Assembly (NCBI GenBank): GCA_008692225.1
Contig: VICG01000013.1
Coordinates: forward strand, 682,001 to 746,000
Direction of reading: 5' to 3'
From: Monilinia fructicola
Taxonomy: Eukaryota; Ascomycota; Leotiomycetes; Helotiales; Sclerotiniaceae
DNA: 64,000 nucleotides
The notes beneath the pieces were generated by a model. That model saw only the letters and a list, made by a program, of their open reading frames with translations. It was not told the DNA's origin and ran no database searches. Position numbers and translations under genes: made by a program. Positions 1-11,340 of the stretch are shown piece by piece; position 1 is the first letter of the stretch, and every line of letters begins with the position of its first letter.

Positions 1-1290
1 TACGCAGAAGCTGCAACCACTTCTGTTACAATCTAGACACAACAAATATGGATGATGCGTCTTCTCTCGACTCTGTTTCAACTCGTCGAATTTGGAAGCG
101 CTCACGAGAATACGCTACAAAGTCAGGACAATATCAATATCTCATATTCGTTGGCAGAAAGTCCATTTGTAGTGCTGATGTTATGTTTCAGAGCTCTCTT
201 TGCCGATTAAGTCATAGATGTCTCTCATTTCTCCGACGTATTGATAAGTACAGTACAGACCGGAGTACATGTACAGTGTCGCAATTACCCCATAAATCTC
301 AAACACCTCCACTTACCCCAACGAATCTGCTCCACATCGTTTGGAGGATGTAAGCAAGCGAGGTGGGCGATAAGTGAGGACGATGCTTATACTGTACGAG
401 TGGCGCTATCCAGGTTGGGAGAGTGAAAAGGCTTCTAAAGCGAGTATTGCATGACTGCAAAGCCAAGTGGGGGGAGGGAGATCTATGTGTGAATTCGAAG
501 TATGTGAATGTCGTTCTATCATTCCACTCCCCAGATTTCTTCTCCACGTCCGATCCATATAACTGCACCATCCCCTTCTAGCATTTCAATATTTCATCCT
601 CTCTTCCGTTCGTCTCACGTTTTCCGCTCCCAGCCACAATATCAACTCCACATTTATGTGGCTCTGCTGCAAAATATTATGCGCGTACGCAGCCAACAAA
701 GTCCTCAACGTGCGTCTGCTACTTTATATTTTGCACGTTCTTTGAAGGATAGGAAACTATTGCTTTTCGCAGCCTGGCTCGTGTTGACAACTATTTACCC
801 CATGAATAGCTTCCTCGTGTTTCTTTTCGGCGAGTCCGTAATCAGCAGGTTTCCCAACCAAGAAATATTCATAGATTTTCAGCGTGGATGTGAGGGAACC
901 ATCAGTTCCGTAAAAGAGCTTTGGATTTGGGAGAAAGTGGTGTGCATTGCGTCGACATACGCAAGTCCGAAACCGTGGGCTGGTCTGCCGAAGTTTGCGG
1001 ATAAGAAACGAGACCTGTGGATATTCCAGGCTTGTATCCAATCTAACATTGGATTGTGGACATTTAATTGAAGCCTTGAATGTTTAATCTGGCTGTCAAA
1101 CAGCTTTTGATCAATCAAAATTGACCGTCGGGAGGATATAGGTATAGGAAGTACCAACGAGCAAGGTCTTGGGAAAGAGACGAAGGAGTCGAGGTGATGT
1201 ATACATTAATAGTATAAAAACCTCTGCATCACTAAAGATAAACAACTTTTATCATCGAACGTTTGGCATTCGATTTTATATACCCTAATG
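1..1290. other. Spacer without a convincing gene
   Basis: Several overlapping open frames exist on both strands (the longest, about 187 codons, spans 508-1071 on +). None shows a recognisable domain, and frames on opposite strands overlap heavily. The window start may also cut a gene. I see no gene I can support here. Confidence 0.5.
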
Positions 1291-3207
1291 TCAATGAATC
1301 TCAAATGTTCTCTCACTATCCCCCTCTCCCAGCTCCAACCCTTCCCCATTCATAAACCCATGAACATACACCTCCCCCAAAACCACAAACCCATCTCCTT
1401 CCTCCCTCTTCCGTCTTCGCAATAAAACCGGCCATCTACACCCATACAACACAGCAAGCACATCTTCCTCCTTCGAGAACGTAAACGTAACTCCCATGAC
1501 TCCCCGTCCACCTCGTTCTTCGTCCGTCATACCCGTGTAGAAATACCGATCTTCCATTGCCATCTTCAAGTAATTACAAAGCGTATCTACGAGCTCCATA
1601 TCCCTTTGAGGCAAAGCCGGGAATCGGGCGAGAAACAGCTGGCATATCTTCAGGAATGTTGTAGGTGGTAGATCGCGCGATACAGGTTCATCAATATACG
1701 CAGTCTTCAGGAGCGTCTCTCGCAGCGCCATAAACAATGTACTCTGGTTAAGGCTATTTATATCTTTTGCTGTAAGATTACATATCAATTGGAGTATACT
1801 GTGAAAATCCCGCGGCCCATAATCGGTCGCCGGACGCATAATATGTGTGATAGTTCCCAGAAGTACGCCTTTACATGTCAGCATACTGCCGTCGTCGGAA
1901 ATATGTGCATTGGCGCTCGTGTCTCCAGCTGCATTCCATCGATGCAACTGGTACGCAGTTGGGCCTCGGAGGAGTCCAGGACGGAGCGCGGTTCCCTCTT
2001 GGATACAAGACCAATTCGGCACCCATGTTGGTATGGAGGATGGCTTGTAGTGAGCGCCTTGTGGACAATTACATCCTGATTTTTCGTGTGTGCATATGAT
2101 TTCAAGTCTCTGGGTACTTTCGATAATCAACCTCGCGGCATCTCGATGGACCTGAGATAATTCCTTCGAGTAATCAATCACTAGTTTCTTGGAATGTGGT
2201 GCAGATAGTCCTGCCAATGCGTAGACTTTGTCGCGTGGATCCCGACATTCAAACTTCCGGAAAGTCTGAAGAAGTTCGAGGAATTCCATCGGCTTCGCTT
2301 CTGGGTTCGAAAAGTGTAGTTTGCCATCTAGAAGCGGTAGATTTGGAGGAATCCTGACAGATTCTACTATAGATTTTGTGTATGGTGGAAGAATTTCAAT
2401 TTCACGATCTTCAAGATATTGCAGAGCTAGACCCATCGTAAGCAGTGGTAGGAGCTGGATAAGTTCCTTTCCGATATACACCCAAGTTTCCGAATTGCTT
2501 AGAACTTCTTGGACGATCCACAGTCTATTCCAATATCGTGCTTTATAGATTTCTTCAAGCGCTTTCCAGCATTTATCAAATCCTGGATTACAGAGTGCAG
2601 AGATAAGTCTTGTATTGTGTGGTCTTAGAAGCATCTGAGCGGTGTTCCAGTGGTCTTCTTCGAAACTGTCTATAAATGCAGCGAGTTCTCTTTGGCCATC
2701 GAACTGAGGAACGCCTGGCCAGACCAATATGTGAGAAGCCTTCCTATAGATTTCATGCATTTGAGACACCTGTTGACTTCTTTCAATCAAATCCTCTTGG
2801 TTGATACATAATGCATCTGCCCATAGACGGGTTTCTGATGAAAAACGGGGCTTTTTTGCAGATGACTGCTGGATCTGTTTGAATGCCGCTTCGGAACGAA
2901 AATACTGAAGAGCATATCGGAGGTTCTCACCAATTCTAACAGGCACTCCATCAATACTGATGGCAATCGAACGGGGAACTCCTAGACTATTGTTGGATAT
3001 TGCTTTACCAGTAATGTTTCCGCTATCATAAAACATGTCGCCCCAAGTATAGGAGAGTGCAGCAAATGACGGGTCATCGGCCAAAGAAATATATTCGAAA
3101 GAACATGCAAGAGGCTCATCAAACCGCTTTGTTGTTCCATTGAGAATCCTGAGCACTCGAATCTCTTGAATCGTGCAATCAAGTGGTAGATAGATAGGAG
3201 TACCCAT
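1291..3207 (-). CDS. HET domain protein (heterokaryon incompatibility type)
   Basis: Single exon, 638 residues. The N-terminal half carries the classic HET-domain landmarks in order: a FAALSYTWGD-like block near residue 48, LWADALCINQ near residue 128, and a following ERSQQVSQMHEIYRKA-like block, then ILVWPG. HET proteins (Pfam HET) are fungal NLR-like or stand-alone factors that trigger growth arrest or cell death when incompatible nuclei meet. Most family members have no known specific role. The C-terminal half (about 300-638) is variable and I see no second domain in it. There is no signal peptide or membrane segment, so the protein is probably cytoplasmic. The start at 3207 gives the normal short lead before the HET domain. 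The gene is tail-to-head with the palmitoyltransferase gene downstream of 3645. The frame is intact. Confidence 0.9.
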   Translation of the reverse strand: MGTPIYLPLDCTIQEIRVLRILNGTTKRFDEPLACSFEYISLADDPSFAALSYTWGDMFYDSGNITGKAISNNSLGVPRSIAISIDGVPVRIGENLRYALQYFRSEAAFKQIQQSSAKKPRFSSETRLWADALCINQEDLIERSQQVSQMHEIYRKASHILVWPGVPQFDGQRELAAFIDSFEEDHWNTAQMLLRPHNTRLISALCNPGFDKCWKALEEIYKARYWNRLWIVQEVLSNSETWVYIGKELIQLLPLLTMGLALQYLEDREIEILPPYTKSIVESVRIPPNLPLLDGKLHFSNPEAKPMEFLELLQTFRKFECRDPRDKVYALAGLSAPHSKKLVIDYSKELSQVHRDAARLIIESTQRLEIICTHEKSGCNCPQGAHYKPSSIPTWVPNWSCIQEGTALRPGLLRGPTAYQLHRWNAAGDTSANAHISDDGSMLTCKGVLLGTITHIMRPATDYGPRDFHSILQLICNLTAKDINSLNQSTLFMALRETLLKTAYIDEPVSRDLPPTTFLKICQLFLARFPALPQRDMELVDTLCNYLKMAMEDRYFYTGMTDEERGGRGVMGVTFTFSKEEDVLAVLYGCRWPVLLRRRKREEGDGFVVLGEVYVHGFMNGEGLELGEGDSERTFEIH

Positions 3208-3644
3208 ATGATATAGATACTGAGAGATATAGATGGCGGTCGGCGAGGAGATTTAGCATCCAAATCAATTAGAGAGACAGGGCGACTAGCCATTAGATTC
3301 TCGAAATTCTATTGCATTTGAGATTCAAACCAGAATAAATTGATAATAACAAGGAGCTATCGTTCCTCAATGCTTCAAAGCAGAACCAAAAATCAACTTC
3401 AAGATTGGGATAATGTGGCGCGATGAGCCTTCGGCTGATAGCTTAGCCAATAAAGACGCCCGAGAATTCAAAAAGCCACAGATTGCGCGACATCCATGTT
3501 TGTATATCGGTACGGTTGTGGCTAGGTAAACTGAGTTATCCGATCTTTTTAAAATGTTCGAAATTGGTACATGCCAGCACGAATGTATTGCTCAAGGCCC
3601 CCTCTCTAAATACCCGTCTCGGCAGGAACTCTAGCTCTCATTCC

Positions 3645-5116
3645 CTACAGCGGCACTCCATCCTCTCTATCCACTCTGGGATGCACGCCTTTTCTCCCAA
3701 CAAATACATCTTTCAAATTGTCTATAAACCCAATATCATACAAGTTTTCAATATCCCTCAAACTCCATACCCTCTCCCATTCTCCCTCTCCAATATCCCC
3801 TACAGGATCCTGTCCATCTGCTGTGCGCAGAACTATCTGTTGACTTTCTACTGGCCAATGCGTCCATGCTGGTTCTATTCTCAAGTTCTTTTCTCGGTTT
3901 TCGGGAAGAGTGCGTTTAAAAACGTAGCCCTCGGACATTTCGGCGCCCCAGTCCGACCATTTCATACTTTCGTTGGTGGTAGTACCGCACCAGATTAGGT
4001 AGATGTGATATGAGAGGAGACCATAGACTAACGGGGTGATGAGGAAACAGAGAAGAGTTATGGAACCAATTCTAGTATACTCTTGCAGAGCCCATCCCCA
4101 AATTGAGAAGTAACGTGACCACGTAAACCCGATTCCAGTCAGGGACCAATCCGGGTATTCTGCTGCGATGAAAGTGGAAAGAATAGAACTACCGATGTAG
4201 ACAGCGTAAGTAGTGAGATTTCCAGTGGTGAAGAGTAGGAGTAGGAACCAGTGTTGGTTGTTGTAACCAACGCAATTATTGATGAAAACGCAGTGGTGAT
4301 CACATTTTGCGATACAATGCTTGCAAACATTGCAATGCTTCGATCGGGCTGGTTTAAGAAGATGACAAGTTCGGCAAGGATTCCCAGGATGAAAAATTGT
4401 ATAATCATAAGGGTAAATACTCATTTGATAGACATGATTTGAAGGTGTAATATAGCCTGGATCGCTAGAAGCTGCTAGGTAGAGGAAACCATATGGTAAT
4501 GTCAGGGCGACAATGGCTATTGTTTTGCGGGATGTGCTCATGATTGGCCAGGCTGGAGGTAGGAACATAATCTCGGATATGGAAAGCAGAAGAATGAAAA
4601 ATATCTTAAGGTATATTAGCATAACCGGAGATCCCCTACTCCTACGATCTGGAAGCCAACAGCATACCCAGAATCACAAGAAATTATAAGGATGGTGCCG
4701 ATGCGGCGTTATGCTCGGTACATAGGCGAAGTACATCACTTGAAAGTACTCGCTGTTCGACGTTGCGATTCGAGTCACTTGAGTTCGTGCCCAGGCCAAA
4801 TAAAGCGGAAGGCAATCTTACCATAACGACAGGATGACGGTCATTCCATAGAGTATGAGCCAGTTTTCCTACTGAAGCACTGAGACGGCCATTCGTTAAT
4901 CTCTTATCTGCTGCTCTAAAAGCACGAGGAATATGAACCCATATTACCCTATGTAGACTGCCTATTGGTGTATTCCTTTAGAATTGTAAGTATATGAAAT
5001 GTGCAAGGAGAATCAGTATGCAATTACCTTAGCGCTGGAAGTCTACCAAAGAAAGCAACGAAGGTGAAAAAGGAAAGAATTAGAATGGCTATGGCCACGT
5101 TTCGAACGGTTCCCAT
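3645..5116 (-). CDS. SWF1: DHHC palmitoyltransferase, Swf1-like
   Basis: Three exons give 400 residues: 5116-5028, 4975-4822 and 4604-3645, all in phase. Swf1 S-acylates membrane-proximal cysteines of SNAREs and other single-pass proteins in the ER. The cysteine-rich domain lies around residues 157-200, with PARSKHC and CDHHC (DHHC at 183-186) followed by NNCVGYNNQ. After the last membrane helix a TTNE motif (the TTxE signature of the family) precedes KWSDW, a combination typical of Swf1. Membrane helices surround the domain: one at the N-terminus in exon 1, two near 82-125, and two after the DHHC block. Intron 2 is long (217 bp). It ends just after a TGCTAAT branch-like site, and using that acceptor restores phase. 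An in-frame ATG at 4622 lies inside this intron and should not be taken as the start, because exons 1-2 encode a typical Swf1 N-terminus (NTPIG...HIPR). Confidence 0.85.
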
Positions 5117-5661
5117 GGTTTGGGCGAATTCGGATTGTTCTCTATCTACTCATATAAATGAACGACGTCAATCAGAAAAGTACAACAGTCAGGAAAATCA
5201 TGATATTCAAGTTTACGTGAGCATCCATACTTATTAAGGTACGAAGTTGTTGGCTTTGCGGGTGGGCAGCTACTAGACACCTCCCTAGGTAAATACCTAG
5301 TAATTAAGGACAGAAACATGTCGGTCCTTCATCTTTGCCAAGCCCGATATTGACAAGGGTCAGCTGACGTCGCGACCAGTAACTGAAGCGCGTCAAATGT
5401 TCTTTCAACAACACTCAAGTTATTATTAATTTGCGACAGATTTGCGACAGATAATCTACAAACAATATACTTCTATGGAGGTTTTCAAAAAAGGCCAGCT
5501 CATGATACTGAGCGCATGAAATACTTTTCAAGGGTTTCGCACAAGGAAGAGATCTCATTACTACTGCAGGTGATACTAGAACATCCTCAAGTGATTTGCG
5601 GATGATCCATAACCCCCGTCGCAAGTCTTCAGTCGCAACTTGAGTCGCAACGGTTGAAGCT

Positions 5662-8377
5662 ATGGCTTCAATTGTATATGATGGTGTTGGTGGTGGAGGG
5701 GCTCTTTTTAAAGACATGAAGTTCTTCCTTCTTCAGAGAGTTCCCATGCGCTCAAGGTGGATAGAGTTAATTAAGGTAGGAGTATCCTTGAATCGAAAGG
5801 AAAAGAAACATGCTAACTTTGCAACAGTCGAACGGTGGCGAAGTAGAAAAGTTTGAGAAAAATGCGGAGATTGTAATCGCCGATGATGCACGAAAAGACA
5901 CACCCCCAGGGGCTGTTTCATGGAAGTTTATCGATGAGTCTGCCAAGGCTGGTAGATTGGTAGACATTGAAGAACATCGATGTGGCTTACCGGCAGGCGC
6001 GATTGGCGCGAATAGAGCGCGAGCCTCTGCCAGTGCGCAGTCTGCGAAATCCACGCGCACTCCTTTTACAGCTGCGGATGACCGGTTATTGACTAAATGG
6101 GTCTTAAAGGCAGAGCGAAAGGGACTATCTACGAAGGGCAATCGAATATATATGGAATTAGAAGCACAGGTATGGACACAGCCTTGAATCCTATTGCACT
6201 CAGTCGGTTCTTTAGGTTGACACTGGTTACAGTATCCTCATCATACGTATCAATCTTGGCTAGACCGTTGGAAGAGGTATCTTCTCCCTCAACACAACAC
6301 CAGAAACTTGCACTACGAAAGCGAGGATGGCGAATCGCCATCCCCCGAAAGAAATCCAAACACTGTTAGAAAGGGACCGGCCAAATCTTCTACAGCACAA
6401 AGCTCTCGTAGCCGGCTACAAGCTAGTTCACCAAAAGAAAGAGAACCGATTACTGACTTATCATCTCCTCCAAAACAATCAAGCTCCCGTCCATCTCGAC
6501 AGGAAGTTTCGAGACCTTCATCACCAGATGCAAGAATCCGAAAGCCTGTACCCGGGCGACCTTTTACGGAGGACGATAATAGTATTCTACGAAGTGAATT
6601 TGTGGCAATTTGTAAAGTTGATCCGGATAAGGAGATTGAGGCTTGGGAGAAGTGGTCTGAGGTTGTAAGTTTACCTTGACTAATTCGTATACAGCTCAAT
6701 TGATGTTGAAGTACGCAGTATGGATCCCACAGTGCTCAAGAATGGCGCAACTATTTCCATGACGAATTTTTCCCTCAAGAATTAAAAGCCAGGGAGAAGA
6801 AAAAACAAGAAAGTGTTAAACCTGAACTATCTGCAGCTAATCGGCAGAGCTCCAGTCCTCCGGTGAACAAACACACTAAAAAAGCGAAATCAACCACGCC
6901 AATGAAGCATTCTACCTACAAGGCCGAAAATTTTCCAGTAGAAAACCCTGTCAAAGCTCCCATTGCACCCCTTGAGCCAAAAACATCGAAAGCCATGTCA
7001 CTAAAAATTGATTTGGAAAAGAGGCCTTACACCAGTTCTCTTCTGGAGGATGAGGAATACTTCAAGCACATTCTAAAAGACTTCTCCGAATCTCTCGGTT
7101 TTCAACCGGGTGACCTAAACTTTTCTCCCGAGATTCGCGGAAAAGAAATTTCTATCTTTAAGCTTTGGCAGACCGTTATGCTGTTTGGTGGCTTCGAAAA
7201 GACAAATGCTAAAAAAAGATGGCAAGAGGTAGCTGATAAATTAGACTTTCCCATTGCCAATCGTTCCAAGGCCGCTGAAGATTTGAATAGCTGCTATGAC
7301 GAGATTTTGTCTGAACTAGAAACATTAATTGTTGACGTTGAGAACGATGAAGACAATCCCGAATTTTCGGCATCACAAGAAGAGACTTTGATAGCTTCCC
7401 ACCTCGAAGACAAAATCTCGCGCGGTATTCAGAAATCTTCGGGCCATGAAGACATAACGGAGGATAATGATGAAGTTTTGGAGCTACCGTCATTGAGCAA
7501 ATCTAAGCAGCAGTCAACTGTATTAAACAAGAAACGCACAATCAGTTCGGATGAATTTTCGAGCCGCAGCGGATCTGCTGCAAGCCGAGTTAAACCCCAA
7601 AGCAAACGCCAAAGAATGGATAAGGGCAAAGGTAAAGAAGTGGAAATTCCATCTACCCCAGAACATGTATTCAATGCAACTCAACCACCTGTCAGTCATC
7701 ATATATCACCGCTTAAGTACCCTCTCGATGAAAGTGATGACGATAATAGTAGCGATCGTCAAGCTCGAGAGATAATCCGGCATATCCAGCAAAGTAAACC
7801 AGAAGGATCATCTCGGAAAGCTTCATTGAAAACACCTATGGTTGAGCCAGAAACCCAAGACTTTTATTATCCAGAGATTGATGATGAAGTCTCAATAGCG
7901 TCTCCAACTCCAGCTCCGAAGAAAATGACTCCAGGTCTTATTATTGATCTAAGTAAAGACTCATCGGCAGAATTAGAATCGGACTTAGAGCCGCAACCAA
8001 AATTAAAATCAAATACAAAATCAAACTCAAAACCAGCATTAGAATCCAAAGCCAAAGTAAACCCAACAGCGGAACCAGAACCAGAATCAAACTCCCAAGA
8101 CTCTGTTGAGGATGAAATCGATAAATTCAAAGCCCTTGGATATTCGGAGGAAATCATTGTCGCAGCTCTTGATGCAACGACAATGGATTATGAAATTGCA
8201 AGCATAGTCATGGAAAAATTGAAGATGGGGCACTCTATACCAGATGACATGGCTGGTGTTTGGACGAAGAAGGACGATGATGCATTATTTTTGAAGGAGG
8301 GATGGGCAGGATACAAGAAAGTAAGGGCAAAACATGGCGAGGAGAGAGTTACTGCAAGAAAGGAATTCAAGGGTTGA
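5662..8377 (+). CDS. RAP1: Rap1-like telomere-binding protein (BRCT, Myb-like, ARID, Rap1 C-terminal)
   Basis: Four exons (5662-5775, 5828-6169, 6233-6664, 6719-8377) give 848 residues, with phase kept at every junction. The first intron has a perfect TGCTAAC branch site. Domains in order: a BRCT-like region (about 14-90, starting LFKDMKFFL); a Rap1-type Myb domain (about 115-172, split by intron 2, ending HTYQSWLDRW); a second Myb-like segment (about 253-316, with FTEDDNSILRSEF and SAQEWRNYF); an ARID-like domain (about 405-500, with FKLWQTVMLFGGF and KKRWQEVADKL); a long acidic low-complexity stretch; and a Rap1 C-terminal (RCT) helical domain (about 760-848, with YSEEIIVAALDATTMDYEIA and WTKKDDD). 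Rap1 sits at telomeres through shelterin partners, or binds DNA directly in budding yeasts. The BRCT-Myb-RCT order is diagnostic. The ARID-like module I know only as a feature of some filamentous-fungal homologues. Confidence 0.88.
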
Positions 8378-9559
8378 TTGAGCGGGCGGGGCGGGGAAGT
8401 GTGATCCGGTGCCTAAATTATATCGCGGTTCTTGATTTGAGCCAGCTGTCAGAAATACAGGACTCGGGGATGTTAATATGACAGGGGTGATACAAGGTGT
8501 GTTGAGCTATTTTTTTTGGGATTCTCTTTTGATTTAGGAGCATACCACTATCAGTACATTTAGCGTTGAATACCCATGAGATCAAGAGCTGCAATGTGGG
8601 CGAATGATTAGTTTTCGTTTTCTCCCTTGCTTTTCTTGTTCCTTGACTAGAAAGCCACTGCTTGTATTTTAATTATATTTCAGGATACATAATATCCAAA
8701 ATGCATTATGCCTTGCATCTGGTAAGTTGACTCACCATACACTTCTGCCATGGAGTCCGTTCTCTGGGCTTCAAAATAACAGCCTAGCCGCTGTATGAAA
8801 ATGTATGGCCAAAAGTTGCAGGCAACTACCTACTAGTAATGATGAATTAAATTTCATGCTTCTGATATAACACCTACCGGGTCTTTCGGGAATTCATTGG
8901 TTAATATTCAGAGTAGCCACCTGCTTGCATTCTGGGAGTTCTCTGATATCAGAGAGGCTGTGACGGGAACGAATACATCCAGATCATTCAGGTACCTTTA
9001 GTATATAGAAGTTTGTGTGGTAGATGGTAGAGCCCAGTCAAAATCAGAGAACGTATGTGATTGAGGTACACGCAGAGTAACCAGGGAAGAAAAGGGTGGT
9101 TAGTTTTTGAATGTTGAACTCTTACAAACTCTACTGTGGGATTCATCCATGGGGAGGAGATTGAAAGTGAAAAAGATTTCTGCCAGAGACTGGAACCGTT
9201 TCACCAAACATCTCTATTATAAGTCTCCCCAAATACTATGAGTTGAACACAAAGGATTATTTAAACCCTTATCATATTTTTCACTCTAGTTATCTTCCAA
9301 CTGCAATGTGTCTTCACCTGTTTAGAAGGAGATCTTTTTGAATGTATCCCCTGCTCACAGATCAGTTTATAGTTTTATCTTGTACTCCCAAGGTTCTTCT
9401 ATTCATGCAAAAAGGTTCAAGACCTACAACTTTAAACTGTCTTAAAAGATAACAGGGACATGTATACAAACTAAGCAGCTGATCTATACCCAAACCAGAA
9501 GTAACACACCTGCTAGCCATCTTTCAACACTAATAAATAGTCATACAGACCCCCCCTGG

Positions 9560-11340
9560 CCCCTGCCCCGACATGCAACAAATCTTTTAACTCTCCTTTG
9601 ATAGTGGGCAGCAGGATTTACACCCCAGCTATGACTTGCAACAAACTGACTTTTGAAGGATTCCGATCAGCATAGTCTGAATATAGTGCCACGCTAGCGT
9701 GAAAACTACCCCTACCGATCCTGGCAACCAGTTTTTTTGGAATATTGTGCCAAGTGTCAATCAGAAAAGGCACCTTCGTAGCGACATATAACCATCAAAG
9801 ATGAAGAGGTGTGTATGAGGGCTATGGAAATAATACCCAGACACTAAGAAGCCCAGCCTTGTTCTGATACGCAACATTTGGTCTGGATTTGTTGTGATAG
9901 GTAGGGGCTAACTAACTTGACCTGGTACCGACATGCAACGAAAGGAATTGGGAAATCACATTAGATGGATTGGGATAGTGGGGGAATATCAAAAGATCTG
10001 ATCCTCGTTTTACGACAAGCAACAAAAGAATCTGCAAGACTGTATTGGGTTGGTTTGGACAGTGAAGGAGTGCTAAAAGATCTGATCCTCATTTTACGAC
10101 AAGCAACAAAAGAATATGAAGACTGATTCCAAGGTTATATATATTAGGTTGGTTTGGATAGTGAAAGAATACTAAAAGATCTGATCCTCATTTTACGACA
10201 AGCAACAAAAGAATTTGGAAACTGCATTAGAATTGTTGAGATACTGAAGCAATACTAAAAGATCTGATCCTCGTTTTACGACAAGCAACAAAAGAATCTA
10301 AAATACTATATTGGGTTGGTTTGGACAGTGAAGGAGTACTAAAAGATCTGATCCTCATTTTAAGACAAGCAACAAAAGAATTTGGAAAACAGCATTGGGA
10401 TGGTTGAGATAGTGAAGGAATACTAAAATATCTGATCCTTCTGTGCTGATGAACAACAAAAATCGTATTAGGCTGATTGGAGTAGCAGAGGAATGCTAAA
10501 AGATCTGATCCCTTTGCTCTGATGTGCAACAAAAGTATTTAGAAAGCAGTATTAGGTTGATTAGAACAGCAAAGGGACATTAAAAGATCTGATCACTCTA
10601 TTCAGATGAGCAACAAAGGATTAATTTTGATTTGAAATGTGTTGGATAGAATAGAGTTGGTTGAGGTACCCCGGTGAAGATATGCAACATATCAAAAGGG
10701 AATGCATCATTTATGGAAATGGAGATAGTTAGAACAGACCCATTCAAGGGACACTACTGAACCATCCTTGTCAAGACTTCCAATAAAAGAGAAGAGTCCA
10801 TCTTAATGGGTGAGAGTAAGAGAAGATACCCTGGTACTGATGTGCAACAAGAGAAGTTGAGGATGAAAAAGAGGGGATTAGCTTCAGGCTATTTGAACAA
10901 GTACGAAACTAACTAGAGATACGCTACTAAGCATCACAAGCCCAGAGTGCCACGCGGCAAGGGGTAGAGGTGATGACACATGTGCAAATTGAGGACTTAT
11001 TAGGTGCTGTGGTTGGTCAAAAGAGAGTCATGACTTGCACAAAATATCTGGCAAACGAACAATTTTCTGGGGATTCCAACTGCTTGACTCAATAGAGCCT
11101 TCCCACTTCATCCCCACGAATGCCTGGCACGACGTGCAACAAAGAATGAAATGATGTTAGTAGAGGAAGGAAATGGGGCATATCCTGGGAGCGATATGCA
11201 ACAAGTCTTTACAAATCAAACGTATAATTGTGGTTGGATGGCCTCAATTCGGTAAGTAGACGACAGAGAAGGTGGATACTGAAGCTAACTGCGTAGATAC
11301 ACCAGAGCTTACTTATGTATGACGTGCAATATAATGGCTT
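9560..11340 (+). repeat. Dispersed GCAACAAA-type motif field
   Basis: About 17 copies of a short motif close to GGYNCYGAYRTGCAACAAA lie on the plus strand. Clear copies are near 9570, 9633, 9865, 9925, 10013, 10098, 10197, 10280, 10373, 10448, 10520, 10604, 10676, 10832, 11127, 11187 and 11320. The best outer copies share CCTGG or CCCTG before the motif. The tandem units at 10.0-10.6 kb are the dense centre of this field. The function is unknown. Confidence 0.65.
9985..10620 (+). repeat. Degenerate tandem repeat, unit about 80-100 bp
   Basis: At least seven diverged units follow each other. Each carries AAAAGATCTGATCC (or a close variant), then about 10 bp, then GACAAGCAACAAAAGAAT, then a variable middle such as TTGGGTTGGTTTGGA and AGTGAAGGA before the next AAAAGATCTGATC. 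AGATCTGATC boxes are visible near 9993, 10077, 10178, 10259, 10344, 10501 and 10586. Several spacings are near multiples of 84 bp, so on either strand neighbouring units stay in the same frame and give repeated peptides (for example RIRSFSxPSLS on the minus strand and DSEGVLKDLILILRQATKE on the plus strand). Stops interrupt both. It could be a minisatellite, a repetitive non-coding RNA gene or a decayed repeat-protein gene. Confidence 0.75.

Noticed and set aside
508..1071. 187-codon open frame on the plus strand
   Set aside because: No domain, overlaps comparable frames on the minus strand, and no supporting splice or motif evidence.
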